64,000 nt of DNA from Rhynochetos jubatus. Lineage: Eukaryota; Chordata; Aves; Eurypygiformes; Rhynochetidae. Both the position numbers and the translations under genes were made by a program. Below, one piece after another: positions 51,814 through 64,000 of this stretch. Every line of letters starts with the position of its first letter. Position 1 is the first letter of the stretch. The notes under the pieces are model-generated. The model saw only the letters and a program-made list of their open reading frames with translations, did not search any database and was not told the origin of the DNA. The stretch covers positions 66,729,363 through 66,793,362 of the forward strand of contig CM050648.1 of NCBI GenBank assembly GCA_027574665.1, given 5' to 3'.

Positions 51814-54800
51814 TCTGTTCACACTAGCCAGAGTCTACATTTAACAACATTGCAGAAAAACATAAGGTAAAGGAATTCCTAGAACAATATTTCAAGTGAA
51901 AAGAAAACAGAGGAGTTATTAGTGTTCAGAGCAGAATTAAGTTACAGGTCAAATCAAAGTCCAAGTAATAGGATCCATTCAAAGTCCTAATAAAAACTGC
52001 CTAAAAAAGCTAATACATTCACCTTACTTTGAGATGTGCCAAGGAAGTATATAATGGATTTATGGAGAAAGTCCATCAATTTAATGGTTAACAGTGCAAC
52101 CAGTCAAGTTGATGAAGGATGTGTGATTTATACAACGTTTCAGTAGGTAGACAGCTGAACGTGAGGCAGAATCATCTCAAACACATTACCACATCCAAAT
52201 TTCAGCCTTAGGCTTAACTTGATTCTTTCCCTATTAATGAAAACTATACAACGGCTATTATCCCCTTTTCATTGCATATTTCTTCTGACCGTTCATTTGA
52301 AAAGGTGCATCACACTTTGAAGCAGACCTCAAAAACAAAAGTTACTAGGAATAAATCTGGCAATCACAATTTGTTTTTTCTAGTCTCTAGAAATTATTTT
52401 CAAATCAATGTTAGGCACAAAACATTTACACCTAACATAGGGGTTTTGCTTACAGCTAGAGATTGACCAGAGCATTGAAATTAAATGGCAGATCTATGGA
52501 AATTGCTGCAGAATTTGTTTTCATGTCCAAAAAATAAAAGACACAATCTTTTGAGCATTTTCATAAATGCAACTGCATTGCCAGAGAGGGTTGTATATCT
52601 TTCTATCTCACACTCAGTTGCTTAGCATTTGGCTACTGGCCTGGATTATACCAGAATTCAGCTTCAAATCCCTGCTCTGTTTCAGTCACTGCATTATTAT
52701 TTATCCAAAATCAAGCAGTCTCCTACACTCATAGTCTCACTATCCAGCTTGCTTATCTCTTGTCTATAACAGATTATCCTCAAAATTCAGTGAAAATCAA
52801 CAACTTTTGTCAAAGGTGAAATATTTTACAACAGACTGTATTGCCATAATACATTAAAAAAAAAAAATTCTTTCCAGACGTATTCACAAGTGTGTTCTTG
52901 GCTGGCTGCCCAAAACTATTATCATTCTATTAGTATTTGTTTGTCAGATTTCATCCAGCTAACACATGTTAAAACTACAGCTGTTCTGCCTACATTTGGA
53001 TTCTAAATAAGGTATCTGTTTTATTATTTTTCCCCTTTGAAATAATGTAAAAGAGGGGAAAACTTCCCCAATAAAAAAAGATACTTTAACTGTGCAACAT
53101 GGGGTGTCTTGTTTTGTGAGCAAATCAACACTGCACCATTAGAAAGAGGGAGAAGGACCATCGGTGAGATGAGATTTCCCCAGTTCTTTTGTGGAGTGGA
53201 CACTCTAATACAGTCCCAGTTCTGCCTTTTCTGGGTTTTATTTCTTTTGCTGCAAATATGGCATCTGACGAAAAAAGCACGCCCCATTAACTCATGACAT
53301 ACTTACAAAAATATTTTTTTGCGCAGCCCTAAGTCATGATTTAGCGGTTTGTTTATTTCTTCACTCTCTGGTTTCAAACCTAAGCAAGAAATCCCAGATT
53401 TTTGAAGCCACAACAGATAACATCCTCACTATGCAAGGTAGCGATACATAAAGCAGCTGTTTACCTTACATGGAGCAGCACAGCTCAGAGATGCCTTATC
53501 AGGACCCGGGACCAATACCCCGGCACTAATTCTATATTCTGCCTGGGCTAATTTGCCTTTGCTTCCAGCTCTGTAACTTTTCTGCTATCTCAGTGCTGCA
53601 TGCTGCAGTCACACCCCACCACAAGTGTTTATAGAGTAGTCCAACATCAGTCTCTTGGAAGGCACCTTCTCTAATAACAGATAAATAGGGGTTATGCTAC
53701 AGAAATCAAGGGTTTGCTGGAGGGGAGGGGATGAAATTAAAATTTAACAAAAACCAGGAAACTTCCTTTGCCAATCGACGTTACCAGCAAAGTACTGCTT
53801 GCCCGGCAGCAAGGGCAACTGGGGTTACATTGACACTAAAAGCCTTCAGCAAAAATGCCAATCATAATTATGATTATAATACATTTGGCATTAAAATGTC
53901 AAATGTGTCATTGATCCTCCTCTAAGAAATAACCAAGATCACACATACTTCATGGTTTTCTTTATCTGCAGTTGGCACAGATGTTAACAGGATGTGCTAG
54001 ATAGAAAGCTACACACACAAAACCTTCCAGTAACGTATGCAACTAGGAAATGTTGTTCATGCAAATATATTCAGACAATCTAAACCACATAACTATTTGT
54101 CAGCTTAAAGCTGCATTCTGCGGTTTCTAGTCTCTGAGTGGCTGCAAAAAATAAAAATCTTAGGAGGCATTATAATCTATTTTTAGAAAATAAAAATGGC
54201 AAACTGTCTTAGTCCAAGTACAGTTACAAAACAAAAATCCCGTGTCGAATGTCACTGAGGAAGTGGAAGAAAGCAGAAGAATTTCCTCCCAGTGCCGGTG
54301 CCTCCAGGACATGAGTTAATTGTTGCCTGAGTAACCCTCAGTGTGTTTTTCTCAATACCTATGCCTTGCAGGTCACTTGAGCGGTTACTATTAATTCAAT
54401 AAGTGTTTCTTTATGCCTGCATTTGATTTTAAGTACAGTACTTGCCCCTGGTCTTAGAATGCATGCTGGGTAGAAAGCATTAACATTATCTACACCATTT
54501 AAGATTACACACACTTCAATTAGCGCTCTCAACCATTTTCCCTTAGTTGCTGCCATTATCCTAGTTCCTGCAGGCTGAAAGCTGTTTTCTCTAGACCTTG
54601 TTATCTTTTTGTCACTTACTCCATAAAACTATTCACTACAATCCTATCTATTTCTGAAAATAGTACTTATCAATCTGCTCTTTTTACAATATTTTCCATA
54701 ACTTACATCCATCCAGGTGAGATGAAAACTGAACTAAATCACTCCAAATCCATATGTAGTACTAAACACAATGTAGCTTTAATTTTTCACATGCAAGGAA

Positions 54801-56434
54801 TATCTTCATGCTTGATCTTTGTCAAGGAGCCAGGAAAGTGCTTAAAGATATAGTTTAATTTTAAATATTTTAAGAGTTATATTGATCTGAGAGAAGGAAC
54901 TCATATAGGAAAACTCAGTAGATGCATTAGACTTTGGTAGTGCTTATTAGTTTTGGAAGGCTGGTTTAAACATCATCTTTCCTAATTCAATCTCATGTAA
55001 TTCATTATTTATTACTCACTTCTCATGTGCAGTGATTAACTTGCAATTTTTCTCAACCCTCTCATTGGTGACCCAATGTTTTTTGAATTGCCATTTATTT
55101 TGATACGACATTTCTGACCAAACTGCTGTCATATTTGTACTCTTTCTGTGTGGGGGGGCTTCTTGTTTTGTTTTTTTTTTCTTTTTTCTTTTCTTTTATC
55201 CACACATCTTGCGGCTTTGTCTGTTTGTTCTTAACAGTTTACTGATTTTGGCTTCAGTTATTTTAGGTACTGCTGAACTCTTTTGGTCTTTTTCAAACAC
55301 TTCTCTTGGATGCACTCCTGCCAATTGTGAACACATCTACTATTTTTACTGCCTCCACATGGGACAAACTCAAGATGGGACAAACACTTGATGGGGCAAA
55401 CAGCAGGGAATATGGAAAACATACTTGACAAAGCTGACTAGTGTGATTCCAGATCAGAAAATATAAACCATTAATATACAGCCAAAGAGTTTAGAGATTA
55501 ATCTAGTGATCTGGATGGCTTTTCCTGAGGATTTACACTTTACTGCATGCTAACATACATACTTATGAATCTTGACGTACCTTCTGCAGTTAAAATACTG
55601 TCGGCTTTATCTAGAACACATATCAAGAGATATACTAACAACACATATTAACGTACTGTGCATCTGGGTGAAAACCAAAATGTGATCAACTATATTACCT
55701 GTCTCTTTTACAAGTAGGTTATTCAGAAATTTTCTTAAATAGTTTGTTACTTGAACAGCAAATGAGTTTGGATTTTGTTTTGGTTTGGGGTTTTGTTTAT
55801 TTGTTGTGTTTGGGGTGGTTTTTTTTACTTTTACACTTACCTGCTAAAGAGAACTATGTGTTTGAGATTTGAGACTCCTGGTATATTTGATCACTTACGC
55901 AGTAACAAAAGAGAAGGTAAACCACAAGTGACTCTGAGCAGTAGTAAGAACGAAAGTACTTTTCCTCATGTGCATATGGTATCCTTGCAGCAAGTTCACA
56001 GAAAATCCTAGAAATTAATAGGGCATTCTTCTTTTTTCTTTTTCTTCTTTTTCCTAGTTTGATTATCAGATTCATTCAGTTTACTGTCCTTAAATTACTG
56101 GGATTGTCAGCTTTTGTTTCTACCATAGTAATAGTTTATTTATTCTCCAGCTCCCTGGACTCCTGATTTTCCCCTCGTAGAGAGGTTCAGATTACTCTGA
56201 GCAGAAAAGCACCTCTCAGCATACAGATAAGGAGCGATCAGAAGCCAGCCAGCTTGAATACAACCTCTTGACCCATTCCAAAACAAGGCTCTAAAGATAA
56301 AAAGCAGGGAGGAAACCCTGGCAGGAAGTAAGCAACGCAAGAACTGGATAAGAGACTGTGAGATAGAGGGACAAATTACAAGAGAGAACAGAAGCAGTGC
56401 TGTTCAGAGCACAGAAAGACACACTGCAGGAGGC

Positions 56435-56456
56435 AAAAAAAAAAAAAAAAAAAAAA
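56435..56456. repeat. Poly(A) tract of 22
   Basis: Twenty-two A between GGAGGC and GAGATG. No retroposed body is recognisable upstream. Confidence 0.85.
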
Positions 56457-59310
56457 GAGATGAGCAGACCAAAACAAAACATGGACAGACACAGTGGACA
56501 GATGCAGTGAACAGGAGGAATCTTGGCTTTATTTATAATCTGCTGAAAGCCTGGCTTTGTGAGTACTTGGGCTCATATATGCAAACACAGGCATCTAACC
56601 AGCTGCACGATTACATGTCCATGTGTTCAACTGAGGAACTTCAGAGGTCTGCGGCCACTGAAAAACCTGGGCCACTTGGACCTCAGAGAAGAGTAAATAG
56701 AGGATAGCATATGCTTTCTAAGACTTTCCTTAAATCTACATGAGGACTTTTACCTCCCAGTATATTTACAGCAGTGTAAAGCTTCAAGTTTGATGTGATT
56801 TATATTGGTACATCATAACTTGTATTGACTTGCCTGGGATAAACCTTAAGGTGAGATGAATCACTCCCTAGAAGCATCTGCTTCTCACTACCATAGGCAC
56901 TAACGGGAGACTACAGTGACTGTATCAGATACAGCCACCTACACCGCACTTGGTCGAATGAATCCCATACAAGTTTTCTGATCTATATAGATATTTAAGG
57001 ATGCAAAGAAGTAGTGAGGCATCTAGAAGACACTTTGAGCCCTTAACCCCCAAGGATATTTGGGTATTTGATCTCTTTAAAAGTTTAAACTGAAAGGTTA
57101 GTAAAACTGCGGATGCCCTAATTCTTCAAAAATCATATTAAAAGATAAAGAGATGTCACAAAATGTTCAATTGGACCTGTATCTTCACTGTGTGGAAAAA
57201 TTCTTACATAGTGCTAAAGTTAAAGGTAACTGAATTTTCACTGTAATTTCTCTCAATCTTAAAAATACTTGAAGATTCAGGTCAGAGGTCTCAAAACAGA
57301 CTTAACCCTGTCCTTACCACATTGTGCATCAGAGCATAATATTTCCAAAGCAATTTATGGTGCAATTGTTTACTTTGTTGCATAAGACTTGTCATTTGAT
57401 CCAGTGATTTTTTTGTAGCACCATTAAACAAGTTGTATGTCACTCTCCTATAACTCTGTGATCGGCAACCTGATCTACCTCAAACCTCAAGCAATAGCCA
57501 AAAAATCCAATATCCATATACTCGCATCTGGTCCTTTTAAGCTTTTGTATGTACACTCAGATGGCTTTGGCTGCAGACAGACCTGTGATACGTACAAGCC
57601 CAAATGAAGTTTAAGGCTGAACTTCCACTTATATCACCCATTGTTGGGTTCAGCCAACTCTATGAGCCCCTGCTACTACCCAACAGCTGCATCACCCTTG
57701 AGCTCTCACAAACAGCCATGGGGCTAAGCAGTCAGTGGCTGTTGTCAGTTTTCTGCATATTCTGCTTTATGAAAAGACAAATACAATGCAGCTGAAATGT
57801 AGGAAATGTACTTTACATGAGTAAATCAAAGACAAGGGACTACAACTTTAACCCAACCCTTTCTACACTAAACTGCATGGGTTTGCAGAAGCAGTGTGAC
57901 AAAGCTGAGGAACAGAGGATACTGGGGAGATACTGCAGCCAAACCTGATCAATTTTTGATTTGGAGAGTCAGGCACGCTTATCCCTCTGTGACAGCCAGC
58001 TAAAGATGGAGAAGAGGCAGATGGGTCTAAGCTTTCTCACCATTCTTTGCACAAAATAGTGCACCATACATATGACGTTTCCCTGGAGACCGCAGGAGCC
58101 ACAACCAATAAAGGAAAACAGAGTAAAGCCTCAAAAACATATGGTCTGGAAATGTTTTGAATTAGTGGATCCAGAAAAAAGAAAAATATACATACTCTCC
58201 TTCCCTACGTTTACTATAAAATGTTGATGGTGTCAGGATGTCATTCAAATCATAGTTATTTCAAGTCCTTTCGGGTTAAAGAGATGTCTACTTTCAAGTT
58301 ATTGATCAAATGGAGTGGCTCCGTTGCTGATGGAAAGGATTTTTTCTGTATTCACACAGAGTATGTAATCATTCAGAAATTATGGCGCTATTATTTATTG
58401 ATGTTATCGAGAACTCATAAGCTACACATAAAGATCAATAGACATAATTTTCCTATTTTGACAGCCTCTATCTCTCAATGCCAGTAAGAGCATGCATTGA
58501 TTCAAGTTCTGAGCCTGCGGGACTTCAATTCAGTGTGGTGGCTGGAAGGTAGCTTGTCAGGAGGCAGCGCAGGAGGGCAACAACTCCAAAAGGAATATTA
58601 CAGTTTCCAGGTATTTTGGGGTTTCTGGGTCCACGTTTCAGGAAGGTACAACACTGTTTCACAACAGCTTTAAAAGAGTGAGATGCTAGTGTGATGTTGG
58701 GGAGGATAAGGTTGGGAATAGACATGCACCCCCATATGTCTTCCTACCTCTCTCCCCTTTCTCATACAATAAATGACATTTGCCTCTTTCTTGAGACCCA
58801 CAATACAACAGCACAAAACAGCCATCCTTCTCTCCCTGACATAACCTCAACTCACTTCCTCTTGGGCTGCTTGAAAGAGGCAAGAAACTGGGAGCCATTC
58901 CAAAGGTCTGGAGAAAGTGGTGCCTGTCCCAGCTGATCTGCCCCTCACCTCCCACAGCGATCCCTCTTCCTAGCCCCCTGCACCGCAGCTGCCAAAGACC
59001 ACAAGTCAGGGAAGCAGCAGAGGGCAGCCTGCCCGTGTGTTCTGGCACAGAGGCAAGGCAGGCAGCCCCCATGAGACCTCACTGCCTCCGTCCAAACCTA
59101 GTGCAAGTAACAGAGAGAAGCTGCTGCTATTGAGCACAACTGGCACTCAAAACTATAGACTGTTGCAAATGTGCAAACTATGCCTATTTTTGATTCATTG
59201 AAATGAAGTTGTTTGTAATGCCAAACATCATCTTCATTCTTATAAAATGGAAGTACTGAAAAAAATCCTAAGGATTTTATACAACTCATGTACACATATT
59301 TATACATATA

Positions 59311-59938
59311 AATCTCCCCTGAGCCTTCTCTTCTCCAGGCTAAACGATCCTCATAAGACAGATGTCCCAATCCTTTCATCATTACAGTGACCCTTTGCTA
59401 GACTTGCTCTAGGATTTCGATGTCTCTCTTGTTCTAGGGAGCCCAGACCTGGACACACCACTCCAGATGTGTTCTAGCCAAGGCTGAGCAGAGAAGACTT
59501 GCCCACGTCTCTTGACCTAGTGGCAGTGCTCTCTCTAGTCCTGGGCACTGCTGGCCACCTATGCTGCAATGACACATTGCTGGCTCACATTCCACTTGGT
59601 GTCCACCAAGTACCCCGGGGTCTTCGCTGTAAAGTTGCTTTCCAGCCAAACACCCCCCAGACTTTACAGGTGAGTGGCCTGTGGTTTCCTCCTCCCCCAG
59701 GGTAGGACTTGGCATTTCCTTTTGCTCTCTTTCAGGAAATTCCTTTTGGCCAAGATCTCCAGCCTATTGCCATGCCACTGAACGGCAGCACAATCATCTG
59801 GTGTATCAATCAATCAATCAATCAATCCTCCTGATTTTGTTACACCTGCAAATCTGCTGAGGGTGTTCCCTGCCCCATCATCCATGTCATTAATGAAGAT
59901 GTTAAGCAGTATTGGACCCAGGATCTACCCCTGTAGTC
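59311..59938 (-). mobile_element. CR1 LINE fragment lacking its 3' end
   Basis: Reverse-oriented sequence from the later part of CR1 ORF2: CCCTGAGCCTTCTCTTCTCC, ACAGTGACCCTTTGCTAGAC, GAGCCCAGACCTGGACACACC, GCACTGCTGGCCACC, the GACACATTGCTGGCTCA block, CACCAAGTACCCCGGGGTC, GCTGAGGGTGTTCCCTGCCC and GAAGATGTTAAGCAGTATTGG. The terminal 200-300 bp that every CR1 copy should carry at its 3' end are absent, so the element was cut after insertion or belongs to a subfamily I do not know. Confidence 0.82.
59805..59827. repeat. (ATCA)n microsatellite inside the CR1 copy
   Basis: Five and three-quarter units of ATCA, following GGTGT. Confidence 0.85.
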
Positions 59939-62900
59939 TAAATACTAAATAATATATTTTTAAATGCCTACATGTGTACTTGAATTCCACGCTTGTCATA
60001 TTCTGAAAATATTTTTGATAAAAATAAATTTAAACAAAAATTAAAACCAGTGAAATAAAAGAGTTAAAGGTCTAAAACAGTATAAGATATATTCTGTATC
60101 CCTCTACTTTCCTCTTTGCCAACAAATTGATAGTAGAGCAAACACATTATTCCATATGAATGATGCCCCCCAGCCCTATTATTCATACACAGTAATACAG
60201 AAAATATCTTCACTAAATCCAAACTAGCAGTGTTCAACCTCAATCCTTTGTGGTTTTTTCCATATATGCAGTTACTATGCAGTATTTGAGGCTCAGGTAG
60301 CCAGCTTACTGTCTCATTATGTAGATGGCTGTCATTGAAAAAAAACTGTTATTTGGTACACATAATGCTAATGCATGCTTTCACAAATGCAAATTCTCAA
60401 ATCCCACAAACGCAGTTATCTCATCGCATCCACACTCAGACATTGCCATCCATCTAGGAACTCCAGATAAGAAAGTAGCTTTAGATTTCACCTAAGATAA
60501 TCATCCATAAATTTGCTATCACTTCACTCCTCTTCATGAGGCTTGAGAGCTGACAGTCTGAGATGAATGGGGAAAATCCACACAACGTTCAAATTTATTC
60601 ATTTAAATTCATTCGATCAGATTGTTCACAAAGGAACACAAATACCCAAGCTGGGGTCCGCTGTGCCTGAGCTACACACTCTGATTCAAATAAGTTTAAT
60701 AGCATACCAGGGATATGGGCACACCGGGTTAAAGCAGAGATATACACCGCTGTTTTCTTCACCTCTGAGACTGCTCTTTCCTAGATACCTGCTCTCAGCC
60801 ACTGTTAGAGACATGCCCAAAGGGAACTTCCAACTCCCGGAAATTTGTAGCTCAGATTTCTTTGGAACTTTCTGATGTCTTTGCATTTAATATTCCTCAT
60901 GATTTTTTCTTCCTTCCATGATTTTATCTAGTTCAGCTACTTTTTGAAGGTATAATATTTGGCCTGTATAATAACCCCCAGCTAAGAGATCCACAGCCTA
61001 ACCATACTTTACTTGGGAAACCATCTTTTCTACTTTGTTCTGAATCCGTTTCTTTCACATTTCATTTTATACTGCATAGGTCTTACTTAGAAAAGAGAGT
61101 GAATAAACTACTGGCTTGGTAAAAGTTCACAAGAACTCATGACCAACACCATTTTAATTACCTCAGCAGTACATCATGCTTATTCTCATACTAAACAATA
61201 TTTGTATTTAATGAGATAGTCAGGATTTCAAGATCTGAGTACAGTTCCTTTGCACTCCAAGGGCTAGTAAACACAATTTTGGCAGAGACAGTGGAAATAC
61301 TCCTTCTACTAACAAAAAAAGTTAGTAGAATGAATGGGCAATGGCTAAATACTGGGATTTGGCCTGTTACAGTCCTAGATTAATCAGTAATTTGGTGTAT
61401 CCCATTGGTGATGTTAAAGATGTTATTATTTGCATGCCTTAGAACCATTATATAGCAACATGACATATTAAATACTGTAGGACAACTGGCCTATGCACTG
61501 ATCTTTTACATGCATACATATTGACATCTTTAAAGGTTTACATTTTATTACTGAGTCTTCCTACACTCACCGCAGCTCCCCACACAGACAACAAGCAGAG
61601 GGTGGAAGCTACTGGCACAATACTGCAGCTCTGGCAATTCTTAGTTGGAAGCTGAATCTCTAATCCTCAGGCTGCTTTCAATTGTACTGAGATAGGAAAT
61701 AGCATGGAACTGCTCCCAGGATAAGAATTTTATAAGTGGTTCTGTAAAAGCCCATCCCCACCCCTTGGCAATAAACAGAGAGTACGGTCACACTGAGAAT
61801 CCAGCCCCATTACTTTTTGGAAACTGCAAGGACAGCTTTGTACTTTGCATGCAAGGACATGTAAAATACAAAAACAAAAAAAAAAAAGAACCCACCAAAT
61901 ATAATATTTTCATGTAATGAAGCTTATCAGCTGATTTACCAGCAAAAATAACTACACAGACACTCTAAAATTCCCTAGGTTTTGTCTCGGTAATTGGATT
62001 TCACCAAAGCCAAGCAAAGATGGAGAAAAGAGAAGGTGCTGTGAATCCCGTATGTCAGGGTTTGCACCTGTTAGGAAAGTCAGCAAGGCTCGGGGCCATC
62101 AGGAGTCCTGCGGTTCAGAGTTCCTGGGTGTTACAAGCTCCGTCAGGCAGCCGGTGATGCTTTGAGCTGACGTTAATCGCCCACTTTGGGGTTCACAGCT
62201 GTTACAAGCAGTTCCAGCAACTTGGCGGTGCTAGTAACAATTTATTTCACTTAGCAACAAATGCTGGCATTTGGGTGTTGCTTATAATTTCTAAGGAGCT
62301 TTTTGCCAATGCCATTAGCTTCCATAGTCAGCTGGGGCTACAGTAATGGGAGATTTAAGACATTTTAAAACTATTTCTAACAGTGGTGCCTAACAACAAA
62401 GAGTACCTTTGGCTATAGTAACTGTGCATGCAAACATTGCTAATGTGTTGGCAACTTTCCTAATAATAACCAAGTGCCTGATACTACCTACAGCTGTGGA
62501 GGCATTAGTCAGTGCTTCAAAACGCTGCTGCTATGTCAACAACGTGTATAGAGTTTAACAAGTACTTCTTACAATACCAGGAGATACTCTGCCAGAGCTC
62601 TGTGCCGCAGCTAAGTCCCTCAGCAGGGTATATTAGTTCAGGCTCAGCACTGTGCTAATAAAGTCACACAGATTTTGAGCAACGTGAAAATATTGAAAGC
62701 TACACCACCGAGAACACATGATGCTGAGAACACAGGCTCTGCTGCTGAATACTGAAAAATGTGTTTAACGCAGATGAGACTCTGAGTAAAAAATTTTAAT
62801 TCAGACATCACTGTCGTTATTCATTAAGATGTCTGTAGGGGTTTTTTTAATTCTGAATTAAAAATAAAAAGGAAAATGCTCAATGTTTTATGAACAAGTT

Positions 62901-63509
62901 GTGGATTTGCTCCATCATATCTTAATAAAGAGAGGTTCAAGGAAATATTAGAGTGAAACAATTCTCAAAATCAACATAATATGAAAGCCATATTGTAATT
63001 GAACCCCTGAATTCTGTAATACAGAACTGTATTTTAACATCATTCTACTACAGAGCAGGAGAAAACCTGCCAAATCCTTCACTGACACCAAGTTTCATCA
63101 TAGCTGAAAATTCCACAGAGGAGTTTTTGAAATTTTTTTTTTTATTACTGGTAGAAGACAAACCTCTCAAAATTAAAGAATACTTGTGAAATGGTTCACT
63201 GCAACTTTTCTTAACAGAAGAAGTGTATTACTTTTCATTTCCTCATTTAATTTTGAAAATGTTTAAACGTTTTCCTCCACAATACTTTGGTTCAGCTTGG
63301 TTTACATTTTATATACTATACATCTAAATATGTGATATTAACATTAATGCTTTCAGATGCATTAAGGTATGTTATCAAACCATGTCTAAGGGTAATTTTG
63401 ATTCTTCAAATTTTGGACAGATGTTGAAGTACATAATTTTACTGCATAACCGACTCTGTTTTAAAGATTGTTTCTTTTTCATTGCTGACTCTTTCATAAA
63501 CATAAAGGG
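59939..63509. other. Intronic stretch with a CpG-richer block
   Basis: AT-rich except for about 61990-62660, which has an unusual number of CpG sites for this intron. Examples are CTCGGGG, GTCCTGCGG, CTCCGTC, GCCGGTG, GACGTTAATCGCC and GGCGGTG. I recognise no exon or transposon in it. Confidence 0.45.
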
Positions 63510-64000
63510 CAAATCATGCTAAACCAGTTAGACATCTTTTTTGATGAAGAACTAACTTTGTACCTGAAGGAGTAACAAGGGAAGCCACACATCTTGTTTT
63601 GACAAGGCTTTTGACACTATCATGTGATATTTTCTAAGCAGGCTAACAACTATCCTAAGCAGGCTGTATTACTACTTAATTGGTATATAACTAGCTAGAA
63701 AACTACAAAAGAAAAATCAGTTATGAAAATTTCATAGGATGTCATATGGTCTACTCCAGTTTCATACAGCCTATTCCAGCTCTGCTACCTTAAGGGACCT
63801 AATGATGAAATAACACGTAAGCTATTACACTTGCAGATAACAGTTCGGGTGGGATCAAAGATACAGAAATGCCTCTGTAGAATTCAAAAATAGTAAACGA
63901 GATAAACACTAGGGAAAAAATAGGATGAAATTCAGTAAGAAAAAATTAATAACCTTTACACATTTAGGAACAATGAAACCCACCAGATTCAGAAAAGGCT
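63510..64000 (+). mobile_element. Ancient CR1-like LINE remnant, running off the right edge
   Basis: Diverged RT-region sequence: CATGCTAAACCAGTTAGACATC, TTGACAAGGCTTTTGACACTA, TATAACTAGCTAGAAAAC, ACACTTGCAGATAACA, TTCAAAAATAGTAAACGAG and AGGATGAAATTCAGTAAG, in the order expected of a CR1/L3-type ORF2. There are many indels. It is older-looking than the other CR1 copies here. Confidence 0.75.

Larger units (their letters stand above)
45920..59310. other. Long intronic stretch of mostly unique sequence
   Basis: Over 13 kb without a recognisable transposon. It holds the G20, (CA)n-A and A22 tracts, pyrimidine runs near 55160-55200 and 56030-56056, and a GC-richer segment at about 58840-59095. 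That segment carries a 128-codon minus-strand frame without family resemblance. Parts of 53700-54600 look complex and CpG-poor, as conserved non-coding DNA can, but conservation cannot be judged from one sequence. Confidence 0.5.

Overview
The window looks like intronic DNA from a bird nuclear chromosome. It is AT-rich and gene-sparse, with copies of the CR1 LINE in both orientations and two pieces of an LTR family that I know from bird genomes. Only two stretches can be defended as host coding sequence. They are consecutive exons, on the minus strand, of the GABA-B receptor subunit 2 gene (GABBR2): 44383-44553 (57 codons) and 6540-6641 (34 codons). Both have consensus splice sites in phase 0 and together they encode a continuous part of the extracellular Venus-flytrap domain. 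From general knowledge, GABBR2 is Z-linked in chicken (the human 9q22 block), so a Z chromosome is a reasonable guess; the sequence does not prove it.

Layout in gene order (right to left): 44554-64000 is the 3' part of the intron upstream of the first exon, at least 19.4 kb. Next come exon 44383-44553, a 37.7-kb intron (6642-44382), exon 6540-6641, and the 5' part of the next intron (1-6539). No promoter, first exon, last exon or 3' UTR lies in the window. The remaining open frames look like chance or repeat-derived frames.

The large intron carries most of the mobile DNA. At 20336-23503 is a hAT DNA transposon with matched terminal inverted repeats, a perfect 8-bp target duplication (CTCTATGG, fitting the nnnTAnnn rule of the Buster branch of hAT) and a decayed BED-finger transposase on the minus strand. 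An LTR-retrotransposon solo LTR (20729-21541) with its own perfect 5-bp target duplication (ACTTA) has landed inside it. A second piece of the same LTR family at 24252-24556 contains a roughly 50-bp internal inversion. CR1 copies at 13475, 15774, 27241, 31565, 35552, 39631, 40515 and 41537 follow. Two of them (27241-28590 and 31565-32539) keep endonuclease-region sequence but have lost much or all of the reverse-transcriptase region. CR1 copies at 45857, 59311 and 63510 lie in the upstream intron.

The hAT element with its nested LTR is the most distinctive object here. Other points worth a second look are an exon start that recreates a 5' splice site (a recursive-splicing candidate), inverted CR1 copies around the 171-bp exon, a cluster of octamer motifs near the small exon, and a CpG-richer block at 61990-62660.
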